DNA from: Vigna angularis
Taxonomy: Eukaryota > Streptophyta > Magnoliopsida > Fabales > Fabaceae
Reading direction: 5' to 3'
NCBI RefSeq assembly: GCF_016808095.1
Contig: NC_068980.1
Span: 14,511,388 to 14,575,387 of the forward strand
DNA: 64,000 nucleotides
In this document: positions 47,123-58,928 of the stretch, in pieces
Layout: every line of letters begins with the position of its first letter
Numbering within the stretch: position 1 is the stretch's first letter
Notes under the pieces: generated by a model
The model's input: the letters and a program-made list of their open reading frames with translations, nothing else
The model's database searches: none
What the model was told of the DNA's origin: nothing
Made by a program: the position numbers and the translations under genes

Positions 47123-48016
47123 ACTATCAACGAAAACACCAACTTCATATATAATCGCATCAAAATTCCACATGAACCATTCCATCAGTATGTATAATTC
47201 TACAATTTGATACACATACTTGTGTGATCCCAAAGGTTGGAATATTTATGCTATTAGAAAATATAATTACTAAAGTCTCAAGAAATAAGGAATATAGAAG
47301 ACAAACTTAAAAGTAAATATAAGGCTTAAATGCTTACTTCGTCCCCGTGTTAAGAGGTGAATTTCTGTTTAGTACCCGGTTTTAAAAATGTAGACATTAG
47401 GTCTCAAAATTGTCAAAATTGTATGAATTGAGTCCCTTTCGTTAAATGGGCAGAAACGGAGTTAACTCTCAGCTGACGTGGCGAAGGAATCTTCATTTTT
47501 TTTCTCTCTCCTCTGTTTTTCCTGAAATGCCCCAGCTTTTTCTCTCGTTTTTAATCTTTTTTATATCATTGGAAGCACCTAGTTGAAACATGAAAATCTT
47601 TTCTGGTTATATATCTTTATTTTCCACTATCTCTGACACACTCAAAATCTTCCTTCAGCTTCTTGAACATCTCAAGCACACGCTCCTTCTCCATCTTCTT
47701 CCTCATAAGAAACCATTTCTAAATCAGTATTTATATATTTTTTATATATACCATTAAATCTATTTTAATAAAATAGAAACCCAATTAAATAAAAACCAAA
47801 ATTAAAATCAATTATTTATATTTTTTAATTTTAATAATTGCAACAAACACACAAAAATGGAATTTCTTTTACAAAAGAACAGTAACAAATAAGTTTCACG
47901 ATTTCTTTTTCACTTTTTTCTGTTTCTTTTTATTTACAGAGGAACATTGTTTTGAAATAAAAAACTAGCATGTTGAAAATTTAATAACAATATAACAGTA
48001 TATTTTCAAGCGCTGT

Positions 48017-48505
48017 ATGTCAAACCTAAATCCTCTTCAACTTTCTCCTCTCAATCAAATAAAACTTCACCATCTCGGAGAACTCTCTCCTCTTCCGATC
48101 ACACCCTCTTCTGATGTCACCAAAAATAATTTCTCTTTTCTATTTGAGGAACCAAATCTCACCTCATCTAAATCAAACTCCATTTGTTCCCAATCTTCAA
48201 CTTCTCACTCATCTGCAACAATGAACCATTTTTTCTCTGACTTTCTCGACTTCCCAGCTACTTCCACGGAACACCAGTTCTCTCGTTTCAAAATCGAGTC
48301 CAAACCCCAAATAAGATCACCACACTCCGAATCTAGACCCTCAAACATCAACCTCGGATTTCACGTTTCCGAACACACATGCCCCAGCGTCGTGGCTGGG
48401 GTCGAATTGGAGGAGGGAGACGGCGCTGGAGCCGGGAAGAAGGGGTTGCAAGCCTTCAACGGCGAGCCACAGAGATCTATGTTTCCTGCGGGCGTTGTGT
48501 TCTAA
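48017..48505 (+). CDS. Chimeric ORF inside the Pack-MULE, function unknown
   Basis: An open frame of 162 codons starting [20 protein letters not shown], Ser/Pro/Asn-rich, with phrases such as [14 protein letters not shown] and [15 protein letters not shown] do not recognise the N-terminal part, which may come from a captured host gene. The last third (from about 48380) is antisense to the captured LRR-kinase segment, so that part is not a natural protein. It could be a new chimeric ORF or an accidental open frame. Confidence 0.35.
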   Translation: MSNLNPLQLSPLNQIKLHHLGELSPLPITPSSDVTKNNFSFLFEEPNLTSSKSNSICSQSSTSHSSATMNHFFSDFLDFPATSTEHQFSRFKIESKPQIRSPHSESRPSNINLGFHVSEHTCPSVVAGVELEEGDGAGAGKKGLQAFNGEPQRSMFPAGVVF

Positions 48506-48680
48506 GAAGAGGCCGGTGAGGTGGGTTAAGTTGTTGACGGAGAAAGGGATTTGACCGGTGAAGTTGTTGGAGGATAATCCAAGCGGGTGAGACGAGGAAG
48601 GCAAGTGAGACGAGCGAGGTAACTCACCGGAGAAGTGGTTATTCTGAAGGTCTGAAGGTAGAGGTTGCGGAGGAAGGAGA
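48350..48680 (-). pseudogene. Captured LRR receptor-like kinase ectodomain fragments
   Basis: On the minus strand one frame reads an LRR unit, [20 protein letters not shown] then TGLFLEHN (about 48573-48490), preceded by the remains of another repeat (LRNLYLQ, about 48665). After a junction near 48488 a second frame reads [20 protein letters not shown] (about 48487-48428). This is the NxDLCGxPL cap that ends the LRR region in receptor-like kinases of the At2g26730/At5g58300 kind. It runs on into a Pro/Ser-rich juxtamembrane-like stretch. The last LRR and its loop are missing between the two pieces, so the capture or later deletion joined them out of frame. No transmembrane or kinase segment is present. 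Confidence 0.82.
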
Positions 48681-48949
48681 GAGAGAAAAAATAAATATTT
48701 AATAAAAATACAGGAAAGAGAAAAGGCTGGGGCATTTCAGGAAAAACAGAGGAGAAAGAAGAAAAAATGAAGATTCCTTCGCCACGTCAACTAAGAGTTA
48801 ACTCCGTTTCTGCCCATTTAACGGAAGGGACTCAATTTATACAATTTTGACAATTTTGAGATCTAATGTCTACATTTTTAAAACCGGGTACTAAACAGAA
48901 ATTCACCTCTTAACACGGGGACGAAGTAAGCATTTAAGCCTAAATATAA

Positions 48950-49977
48950 AGACTATCGAGGAAGATTTATAAGAGAAAAGTAAAAAAAAAATAGAAGAAA
49001 ATATCCAAAATATTTCTTTCAATATTTTCTCAAATTTATTTAGAAATAAAAATATGGAAAATATCTTTCTTTCTTTCATGTAGTTATTAAAGAAACTTAA
49101 GTTTGACCATAATGTTAGCTTTAAAAATAAGGGTTTTGGTTGGCAAATTATATGTACAAAATAAACAAGTCTTATACTCTTCATATTTCATGCAAGTACT
49201 TTGTTTGAAAAGTTACTTGGACCAACCAAAGAATGAAATGGAAGATTGAAGAGAAATTATCTCCAATTTCATGAGTTTTGTGGAGATATGCACCTACTTT
49301 CCATTAATCTTATCTTTGAGTTTTTCAAATTCGAATGGTGATATTTTTTTCACTTATATTTATTTTACAAAAGTTTTTTTGTTCTTCATCTCTTTTCTCT
49401 TTCATCTTTTGTATTTTGTTGATTTTGAGTTGTTCTTCAAGTTTTACATTTCCTACTTTGTGCCATGCAAATTATATTTGATAAATTTCTAAAAGTTTAT
49501 AGTCTGTGAACTCATTTTTTTCTATTTCTATTACATGAATTCAACTTCTTGATTTGAATGGGTTCAAACTTCTTTTATTTGTGTTCTCTATATTATTTTG
49601 ACCGATTCAAAATAGTTCTTGATGGTTCATAATTGAATGAAAATCGTGTTTGATAGATGCAATTCCTAATCCTCAAAGTGAAACCTTATCACATACTATA
49701 CTTAGAACATAGTGTAACGAATACATTATATGTAGGATCTGAAACTAGTATAGATACAACTAACATAGAAATGTCCACATTCTATGTCGGTTGTGCTATA
49801 ACTTGCATAAAAATTTTGATTTTTTGTTTTCTTATTCTAATTCAACTATTTTTCAATCCTTGTAAATGATACACGAAGTCAATTTCGGAAGAAAGACGTC
49901 TTTTTGTTGGACGATGGCTTTGGAGAAAGAAGCCCTGTTTAATGAGTTCGTGGATGGGCTCCACTTTAATACCCATG
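48950..49977. other. Gene-free stretch with a possible CACTA-like scrap
   Basis: AT/T-rich without genes. The phrase ttctatgtcggttgtgctat at about 49780 resembles CACTA subterminal words, and related words occur at 54.9-55.07 kb on the other side of the large inverted repeat. Too little is present to define an element. Confidence 0.35.
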
Positions 49978-51190
49978 ACAATTTTTTTTAAAGTTTAGTA
50001 AATAAGATAAATGGATGTATTATATGGATTATATAACAAAACAAAAGATGTGGTATATAGCTGGGGATGTTATGTGTTCAACTCTCACTTAACACACTTA
50101 TATTAGTCTTTTTTTATCTTATATTTTCTTCATTCTTTAAAAATTATTAATAGTTTATTATAATGTAAAACTATATGAAATTTTAAATTAGTTAAAATTT
50201 TAAAAATGATTTAAGTTTAAAATAATATTAAAATTTGTGCTTGGGAATTAACTTAATATTAAGAGTTTACACACAGGTATTAAAATATTATTAAGTTTTA
50301 ATACGGATATTAAAATGGTTTTGCATGGGTATTAAAATATGTTCACATGGGTATTAAAATAATATTAGAATTTGGCTATAAAAGGAGAATGCAAGCTTAG
50401 GTATTGGAAAAAGAAAGGTGTGGAAATAGTACAAAAGTGAAAACTTAATTGATTCTTTTATGAAATATGAGGAAAAAAAAGAAAGAGAAGAAGAATAGAA
50501 AACACATTAATTGCATCTCCTATAATTTTATAGAGGTAAAGGGACTCTAACCTTATTGTATTCTTACTTCTTGCTTTGTTGTTTTTATTTTTGAGTAATT
50601 TTGAAAAACAAAATAAAGCTTTCTACTTAGTTAACCGTTGGATTAGAATATAAATTTTTTACATATAGTTTTTAAAACAAAGATTTTTACTTTTACCATT
50701 GAGATTGTCAATTAGAAATATGTAATTAGAGAAATTTCCTGTCAATATTATGAAGGCATTAAACCTCACATGGTTTTTGTTTATGAACTGTCTTGGTAAA
50801 ACGAGTATTTTAACTAAATTAATAGTTGGATCGAGTTGAAAATTTAACTATTAGTCTATGACATACAATTCTTCACTTTGATCGTTAGGATCTTGGAATA
50901 AAGGTATGTAGTTATAGCAATTATTCGCACACGATTGACCCTATTTTAGGTTTCTCTTTATTGGTTCTTCAATTTGGAAAGCGTTATTACTTTAATGTGT
51001 TATTTGGTTGTTAGGTATTTATTTATATTTTCAGTTGGGTTTTAAAATAAATTAGTATTATTGATAATTTGTGATTTAATGGTAAGGTGCAGTTAAGTTT
51101 GTGATTTGTGGAAAAAGAAAATAAGTTAAGAATTCTAAGGAATTTTAAAGAATTTTGTGATGGAAACTTTAATATTTAAGTTAAAGTATG
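49978..51190 (+). repeat. Left arm of a large inverted repeat
   Basis: Starts gacaattttttttaaag. Segments 49978-50560 and 50800-51190 reappear inverted at 54434-53932 and 52010-51620. Shared phrases include acaattcttcactttgatcg against its mirror near 51930, and ttggttgttaggtatttatt against its mirror near 51800. The arm is non-coding. It carries repeated gggtattaaaat words near 50275-50360. Confidence 0.88.
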
Positions 51191-51619
51191 TATGATGTAT
51201 AAACTTATGGTTTTAAGAAGGATTATAATGTAAATAAGTTGAACGGATTTTTTATTTAACATGAGGATGTTTTGAATGATATTATACTATCTTTAATATG
51301 GAATGTTGGGATTTTGATGCAAAAGATGAAATTATTCTACCAAATCAAATTTATTTTGTTATGGATATAAAGTGTTTAAGAAATTTTAATAGTCATTTGG
51401 GTAGGAAATAATTAATATTATATTATTTGAGTAAGAAATAATTAATATTATTTTGCATGAATATATGGCTATATATAAAATGATCATAACTGATATAATA
51501 TTGAAATGTTTCCGTGGTTGAAATGATAGAAAGTTTAAGTATGTAGAATGATTAATTGTTTGTGCTATGCTATAGTGAAACGGACTTGTGGGTTTAGTTT
51601 TTATTGGTTATTACATATG
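51191..51619. other. Loop of the large inverted repeat
   Basis: About 430 bases of AT-rich DNA with no gene. A duplicated phrase, gtaagaaataattaatatta (about 51430) and gtaggaaataattaatatta (about 51400), lies in it. Confidence 0.6.
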
Positions 51620-52019
51620 CACGCAACATTTCAACTCAAAACATAAAGTTTCCATCACAAAAATCTCTAAAAGAAATCTTTAAAATTCTTAACATTTTTT
51701 TTCCATAAATCGAAAACCAAATTACACCTACCACACATACACAAATTATCAATATATACTCTCTTATTTTAAAGTCCAACCAAAAGTAAAAATAAATACC
51801 TAACAACCAAATAACACATCAAAATGATAACACTTTCCAAATTGAAGAATCAAGAAAGAGAACTAAAATAGAGTCAATCATGTACCACTAACTGCTATAA
51901 CTACATACCTCTATTATAGGATCTCAATAGTCAAAGTGGAGAATTGTATGTCATAGACCAACATTTAAACTTTCAACCTGGTCAAACTCTCAATTTCGTT
52001 AAAATACTCATATTGATTT

Positions 52020-52530
52020 CCTCCTTTTCAAAGACCTTGCCGAGAGCAATCAAATGATTGACAATGTGTGAAAACCTTTTCTGCACATCGTAGATGGTCT
52101 CTCTTGTCTTCATTCTGAACATCTCGTACTATTGCACCAAGGAGTTCTTTCTGGCTCTCTTTACTTCATTTGTGCCTTCATGAGTAACTTCAAGTACCTC
52201 CCACATTTCTTTAGCACTGTTGCATGTTGATACCCTGAAAAACTCATCAATAATAAGAGCATAAGATATAACATTTCTAGCCTTAATATCATATTGTGCT
52301 CTTCTGTTTTCCTCTTGACTCCACTCAGAAAAAGTTTTCAAAATGGGTTTTCCATCAACTAGTTTAGTGGGTTCAAAGGGACCATTTAGAACAGCACCTC
52401 ATACACCTTTATCTACTGACTCAAGAAAGATCCTCATTCGAATTTTCCAAAAAGGGTAATTTTCACCAGCAAACAAAGGTGGTTTGTTTGTAGATGCACC
52501 TTCACCGAAGGTTTGAGAAACAGAAGCCAT
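52020..52530 (-). pseudogene. Truncated copia gag (UBN2-type)
   Basis: ATG at 52528-52530 begins MASVSQTFGEGAS, then PPLFAGENYPFWKIRMRIFL, the conserved start of copia gag (YPFW...M). It continues SEWSQEENRRAQYDIKARNV, then STCNSAKEMWEVLEVTHEGT and RMKTRETIYDVQKRFSHIVN. Stops occur near 52400 and 52130. The C-terminal part and zinc knuckle are absent because the element ends at about 52016. Confidence 0.85.
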
Positions 52531-52613
52531 TATAGGATCAAATAATCGATTTTACAAAAAGGGTAATCGATTTGTGTTTCAAATAATTTTTGAAAACCAG
52601 CTCTAATACCAAT

Positions 52614-53909
52614 TGTTAGAAATAAAGAAGCTTTTTGTAGAATTAGAATGATCTTTAAAAATTTCTCGTGCTATAAGTAAAGTGCGTATGCAATGAAATG
52701 TAAAGGGATAGAGAAAGAAGATCAAACACAGTTTTTATCCTGGTTCAGCCTCAATGCCTACATCCGGTCATCCTTCCCATCAACCCTTTGATTGAAGGAT
52801 ATTTCACTATAATGATTGTAGAATTACACCAAAGGTTTTACAGTGAACACACTCTCACAATGTAAACACCTTTCCCACTCAAACAATCAAATATAGAAAC
52901 AAATACACCTGCACACACAAAACCACACGTTCTTGCTACAGAATCCCTTTGAGAATCCCCTCTCAAAGTACAAGAGCTCCTAACTCTTCTTCCTGTCAAC
53001 CACGTACAGGGAAACACCACAATCACCGATTGTAGAAACGTTTTCTGATCATAGCAGATACACCTGAGTAGTACGAATTAGATCAACCAATGCAGTCCAC
53101 TAAGTGCCTCTCAAGAATGCTTCAAGATTCTTCAAATTCTTCACGTTCTTGATTCTTGGAATGTATGACAATCTGTAAAACTATCTTAGATCAAGTATGT
53201 CAGATATGAAAGTGTATAAAATGATAAAGTCTTTTAGAATTACAAGTCAAGCGTCAATTTATAGTATTTATCAGTACAAACACAAAACAATCGATTATGT
53301 TACTTATGTAATCGGTTATGTTAAAATCAAATGTAACAAAATTACAACTAACTCAACTCTTAATTGAATGCATAATTAATATAATCGATTCTCATTTAAT
53401 GCTAGTCAAACATATTTAAAAATATGACCATTAAAACATTTTTTGACTAAGCTAAAAACAATTTTCAAAAGATAACAAACTTAATTGATTACATAAAATG
53501 TGTAATTGATTAAGCTTAACACTTAAACAGATTTTGAAAACTTTTTCTCTTCAAAAACTCATCACAACACATTTGAAAATGATATATGCAAAAATACGAG
53601 TTTTAATCGATTCACCAACTAATGTAATCGATTCAAACTTGTTGTTTTGCCACATTTCAAAACTAAAGTTTTTGTGCTTGTGATTTTTATCACTCAGAAA
53701 CATACAGTATGCATACAAAGATATAATGACATCATAATCACAATAACATGCAGAAACAACAACAAACATATGCATTAATCAACAATAAGCATTTACATAT
53801 CCACATATGTATTAAACACAGAAAACACATTTATGTTGTGTCATGACAACATCTGTTACAATCAATGTGTTGTCATCATTAAAATCGAACACATGAGTTG
53901 GGTTCAACA
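52614..53909 (-). repeat. LTR of the truncated copia element, with AATCGATT motifs
   Basis: It is bounded by TG...CA on the minus strand and directly followed by the primer-binding site. It contains several aatcgatt motifs (about 53289, 53382, 53605 and 53626) plus looser variants. The same type of motif forms the cluster at 38.4 kb. Confidence 0.7.
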
Positions 53910-54434
53910 CTCACATGGCTCCCCTATCAACAAAAAGTTAATCCCATACCTATAAAATTATTGGAGATAATGTGTTTTCTTTCCTTCTCTTCTTTCTTTT
54001 TCTTCCTCCTATCTTTTAAAAGAATCACTCAAGATTTAACTCTTGCATGTTAGTTTCACACTTTTATTTTTTTCCATTACCAAAGGTTCCATTCTCCTTT
54101 TATAGCTAAAATTTAATAATATTTTAATACCAGTGTAAATTTTTAATATTAATTTAATTCCCATACACATATTTTAAATTTTTTTAAACTTAACTCATTT
54201 CTAAAATTTTAACTAAATTAAAATTTCATATAGTTTTACATTATAATAAAATATTCAAAATTTATAAAGAGAGACAAACAATATAAGATAAAAAAAAAAA
54301 AAAACTAGTAAGTGTGCTAAGTAAGAGTTGAATACATAACCTCCTTTACTATAGAGCTCTAACTATCACATACTTTTTTCATATCATCATATAATATATT
54401 CATTTATCTTATTTACCAAATTTAAAATATTTGT

Positions 54435-57400
54435 CCTCGATTTTACACCATGGAGGGCGTTGAGCTTTTCAGCCTCGTTGTCAAAGAGTATGAGGATGTA
54501 GGCATCATCGAGCAGCGTAACAACACATGGATTACAGGAGATGAAGGACCTTGATGGCATGTCGGTATGGATATCGATGGAGTTGTGGTGGTAGATTCAA
54601 GAAACCTAAAATATTGAGTAAGATAGAGACAAAGATAAAAGAAATGAAGAAAACCTTAAATAAGATAAAAGCACTCACTTACCAAACAAGAGAGTTGCGA
54701 GAGCAAGATTACTAAACAAGAGAATTGTGAGAGCAAGAGGGTGTAGCACAATGAGGAGACTGAGAGGCAAAAAAAGGGTAGAGAGGATAAGAGTTAGGAG
54801 TTTGAAGTGCAGAATGAGAAGGCTCTAAGGGAATAAGGAAATTAAATATATTATGACAGTTCTTGTAATAAATGATATATAAAGTCTTGTACTTTATTAA
54901 TAAATTATCATCACACCCACTTTCTATGCCATTTAACCGACATAAAAAATTATATACTTTATTACAAAATTGTGACAACTATCAATTTCTATATTGATTC
55001 TAAGTATAATTAACATAGAAAGTTTTGTATTTTATTTCAAAATTGTCACTGTTTTCCCTTTTCTATATAGGTCTAGTGATAACCAATATATAAAATCTCA
55101 TCAGATTTATAATTATGTAATAACTTCACTTATTATAGCAGATGAATTTTAACTAGGACCAACTCAAGGGTAAAACAGGTAAAATACTCGTTTTAGGCCT
55201 AAAAATGAAAAAATGCCTATATTTTTTTTAATACTATTAAATTAATTACAAAATTATATTTAAGAAAAAAGCCTCAAAATTTATTAATATTAATATAGTT
55301 CTATTAAATTAATTATAAAATTATGCTTAAAAAAAACTAAGTCTCAATTTTTTTTAGTACTAATATACATCTATTATTATCCGCAAATTTTTATTGGTAT
55401 TAAAAATTATATTTAATGAGTTAAAATTTTGTTTCGATCAATTATAATTTTTTTTAGGAAATAAATAATTATATTTATTTTCTTATAATAAATTGATTTC
55501 TATTTTCCTCTTTTATTTATATATGTTACTTCTCATCTTCTAGTCTTTACCTTTCCTAACTTACTTTATTCTATCATCGAATTATTTTTTTTGAGGATTT
55601 TGACATATTTCATTATTTGATTTTCATGTTGTTTGTGTGTATCAATCTTCTTATGCTGTTTGTGTGTACCAATCTTTTTATCTTCATTTTTTGTTAGTAT
55701 GTTTTTCTCTTTATTTGCGTTATGGTTGTTTTTATTCTATTTATTGATTTTGTATTATGATTAGAAATGTGTTTCTTTTGCCCAATTGTTTTTTTAGGTA
55801 ATTTTTAATATATGAATTTCGAGACTTCTTTTGCACATATTTTGATAAGAAACTAAAATTGTTACTTGAATTGAATTGCAGAAATATTAATTAGGTTGAG
55901 GTTTAGCCGTTTAATTGACAATTAGGATGAAATCTATAATAAAATAAGCCATGAACAATTCCAATATCATGCTTCAGGCCAAAGAAATTTCCCAAAAGTT
56001 AAAAATAATAAAAACTTATTTAAGATTGAATAGATTAACCTTATTATCTATTAAAAAGAAGATTTAAATGAAATTAATTATAACAATGTAATAAATAATT
56101 TATATAAATTTTTTTAAAAAAATCAAATAAAAAACTTCATCTTTAAATTTGCTTTAAATCTTTCAAACTCTTGAGTTTTTCCTAATTATAACTCTCATAT
56201 TAAATCATTTTAAAATCTAACTTTTATACTAGTGAACAATCATCATACTATTGATATTAATTCATCTTGGATTGAAATGTGTTTTTATACAATAATCTTT
56301 TTATAGTCTTCCAACAACTGAACCAATCTAGATAAACTCTTAGTCGATAAACCCTTTATCGATAACATCTCCCTTTAGCTCATCCAGTAAAAAAAAAAAA
56401 ACCTAAGACTCACATAAATTGATTATACTTACCAAATCTAAGTTTAATGAGTTTAAATCAATATTTACTCATGGATTTTGATCTGGCAAAGTTTCCACAA
56501 TCAAAATCTCTTTTATTATAGAATAATGTAAAGAAAAAGTTTTTTTTTTCCAAAAAGTGAAAATTTTAAAATGATTAAAAAACAAACATTTAACTTCTTC
56601 ATTTCCTATTTATTTTTTAAAAAAATTATAATATTTGGGTCTTTCTAGTATAGTTTCACAAAAATATAATTAGATTATATTGTAATTTACTTCATAAATT
56701 TATTATCATTTTTTTATTAAGTTTCAAGTTTCACAAATTATAATTATTATAAATAAAATAGAGACACCTTATTATACTGAAATGTCCAAGGTAAGGAAAT
56801 ATCAATTTAAAACTTTATTTCATTATTTTAATCTAAGTTGAGATAAAAATATTTGTGGTTTACTAGAATACTTGTTAAATTGATTTTAATTTCTTTTCAC
56901 TCTGTTAAATAATTACAGTTTTAATCCATAAAAAATTTAAAAACGGATTAATGTTCTTAGATGTTAATGAAGAATCAAAGTTATTATTCACAAATTATAC
57001 CCAAATAAATTATATCATTGTCTGTGTTTTTAAAACTATTAAAACACACAAGAACTTCTATAAAAAATAAAAAAAAAACTTCCATAAGTTCCAAATGGAA
57101 AAAGTAATCTATGAACCAAATCTAGAAAAACATTTTTCCGTTTTAATTATTGATTACAATCTATCCAACCTTCATTTCTACTTTCAATTTTTCTTAATTT
57201 AAACTCTTCTTTACTTTCGTCGTCTTTGTCATCTCTATCTCACTCTTGTATCCAATGTAATTTAATTTTTCGAAATTTTAAAATTTAGTTTCTTAAATTT
57301 ATTTTCGAAATTTGTGATTTCCTACACTAGATTTCAAAGTCTCGTACATACAAAAAGAGATTAAGAAGATAAATAAATAAAAATTATCCATAATCGTAAA

Positions 57401-58240
57401 AATTATTTATATTTACTTTTATAATTATATTTTTATTATTTTTGTTATTATAGAAAAAGTTTACATTCATGCACATAACGCATTTATGTTTACTAGTAAT
57501 ATTTATAAAGCATAAACATGCATAACCAATTATTTAAATATTAAAAATTAGTTTATGTACCTATTAAGAAAATGAAATTAGTTTTCAACGTTAATAAATT
57601 TAACAACGGAGGGTTAAATTGATGAATTTATAATATTTAAAATTATATGTATAATTCTATTACTTTAAGATTTATTGTTTTTAAATAATACTTCATAGAA
57701 GGAACAAAGGACCCTTTGTCAAATGGACGAGAAACATAGCTGTGCCTTTTTCTTAAAATGTTATGGGTTGGGTCACTGCTTCTCTCAGCCCACATTTTAC
57801 GTCTTTTCAAGCTTTCTCTATCTTCTTCGCCATCTCTTTCTCCACTCTCACAATTTCAACCTACACTCCCTACATTTTTGTATTAGGAAATTTACATTCT
57901 GGAATATAATTTTTATATTTTAAATTATATATTTCAGAATATAAAATAAAAATACATTTTAAAATTTCATAATCTAAAATAAAAATGTATTTATATTTTG
58001 AATGAATTATATAGTCCAAATATTTTATATTCTACAAGTTTAGTATAATTATTCGGTTCGAACTTTCTAATTTAAAAATATAATTAAAAAAATTATAGTG
58101 AATAAGCACATCAAATATGGATGTATACTCAGTTCTATTTACTATTAATGGGTTGTTCTCTCAAATAGAATCCAAATTAAAGACAAATTGTTATTCTCTT
58201 AATCTTTCCAAAACAAAGCATGTAAAAGATATACTGTAAT
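54435..58240. other. Gene-free AT-rich spacer
   Basis: 54450-54600 is GC-richer with a short ORF (MEGVELFSLVVKEYEDVGII..., from 54452) that soon stops; no family is recognised. A 30-base direct repeat (aacaagagagttgcgagagc / aacaagagaattgtgagagc) lies at about 54684-54735. Words like ttctatgtcggtt (minus) at about 54925 and a ctagtgataa end near 55075 hint at a CACTA-like scrap. 55100-58240 is AT-rich with no open frame of note. Confidence 0.4.
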
Positions 58241-58244
58241 TATT

Positions 58245-58499
58245 GCATTAGCTGAGCCATTTGGAGAGAGATATCTACCGGTGCAAAAGACTGCTACCAC
58301 CAGTTCTCCAATTAGACATTCTCGTATTTATGCAATTACTCAACTTCCTAATGTGCAAGCTAAGCCTGTGTCACCGACCACTTTGCCACCATTGTTAACT
58401 ACACCATTCCAACCTCCATTGCCAAATTCAAGAGTAAAGGGCGCTGAAGTTAAGAATCATCATTTAGTGAAAACTGATTTTAGAGTGGATGAATTTTAG
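58245..58499 (+). pseudogene. Possible Ty3/gypsy gag fragment
   Basis: An open frame (AEPFGERYLPVQKTATTSSP then TTLPPLLTTPFQPPLPNSRV) is Pro/Thr/Ser-rich and resembles the linker between capsid and zinc knuckle of legume gypsy gag proteins. No CCHC motif follows. Position and strand agree with the gypsy reverse-transcriptase fragments at 58.65 and 63.5 kb, so all three may derive from one element. Confidence 0.35.
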
Positions 58500-58640
58500 T
58501 GAATTTCAAAATAAAGTTTGTATTTTTTTTTTTAAGAAATTTGAGATGAAAATAATTGGATTTAGAAGTAAAATTTATAAAATTACTTAATAATATGATT
58601 AATATGATTAATTTGGGATGATCTCATTGATGAATTATGG

Positions 58641-58928
58641 GGCTTCCTTCGTTTCAAAAATTGGATTTATAATCTGGATATCACCAGATTTCATTAAAAC
58701 ATGAGGATAAATTTAAAAATGCTTTTAAAACTCATTTTGGGTATATAATTGGTTATACCATTTGGATTAACAAATATCTCTGTTAACTTTCAAAGTTTCA
58801 TCGATGACAATTAAAGTGTTACATGGAAGGACCATCTAACTCGCTAGGAAATCATGTTACGCATTCTGTACCAACGCCACTTGTATGCTAAGTTTCTAAG
58901 TGATTATTTGGGCCACATGCTTTTCAGG
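58641..58928 (+). pseudogene. Ty3/gypsy reverse transcriptase, left piece
   Basis: One frame reads KLDL-stop-SGYHQISLKHED then FKNAFKTHFGYIIG, the gypsy RT block (family: KLDLRSGYHQI...). After a damaged stretch in which the FDDIL catalytic motif is not visible, it reads WKDHLT, LYAKFLSDYLGHMLF and stops at the copia insertion near 58928. The matching downstream sequence resumes at 63479. Confidence 0.8.

Larger units (their letters stand above)
47314..48949. mobile_element. Pack-MULE with 223-bp terminal inverted repeats and 9-bp target duplication
   Basis: The body is 47323-48940 (1,618 bp). Both flanks read taaatataa (47314-47322 and 48941-48949), a perfect 9-bp duplication. Terminal inverted repeats extend about 223 bases (47323-47545 and 48718-48940) at high identity; for example, ggcttaaatgcttacttcgt at the left mirrors acgaagtaagcatttaagcc at the right. 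There is no transposase, so it depended on a MULE elsewhere. The interior (48.0-48.68 kb) is GC-richer than the flanks and contains gene fragments, including parts of an LRR receptor kinase. Near-identical arms and the perfect duplication suggest a fairly recent insertion. Confidence 0.92.
52016..53909 (-). mobile_element. 5' part of a Ty1/copia element (LTR, primer site, truncated gag)
   Basis: Minus-strand order: LTR (53909-52614, starting TGTTGAACCC and ending CTAACA), primer-binding site (ttggtattagagctgg), short leader with aatcgatt motifs, then gag. The element stops within gag at about 52016, and no pol or second LTR follows. The large LTR of about 1.3 kb resembles Sirevirus-type copia elements common in legumes; the lineage is an inference from length and LTR start. 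Confidence 0.75.
51620..54434 (-). repeat. Right arm of the large inverted repeat, interrupted
   Basis: The inner part 51620-52010 and outer part 53932-54434 mirror the left arm. Between them is a copia fragment (about 52016-53909), and the counterpart of about 240 bases of the left arm (50560-50800) is missing, so insertion was accompanied or followed by deletion. Confidence 0.85.

Noticed and set aside
46713..47233. Long open frames on both strands (Cys/Val-rich and Thr/His-rich)
   Set aside because: They are translations of the CA/TG microsatellite and are not genes.
53890..53925. Possible tRNA T-loop (gggttcaacac)
   Set aside because: No cloverleaf partner stems; the sequence is the start of an LTR.
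54452..54553. Short ORF MEGVELFSLVVKEYEDVGII
   Set aside because: Stops after 34 codons, no family recognised and no splice donor; noted only in the spacer entry.
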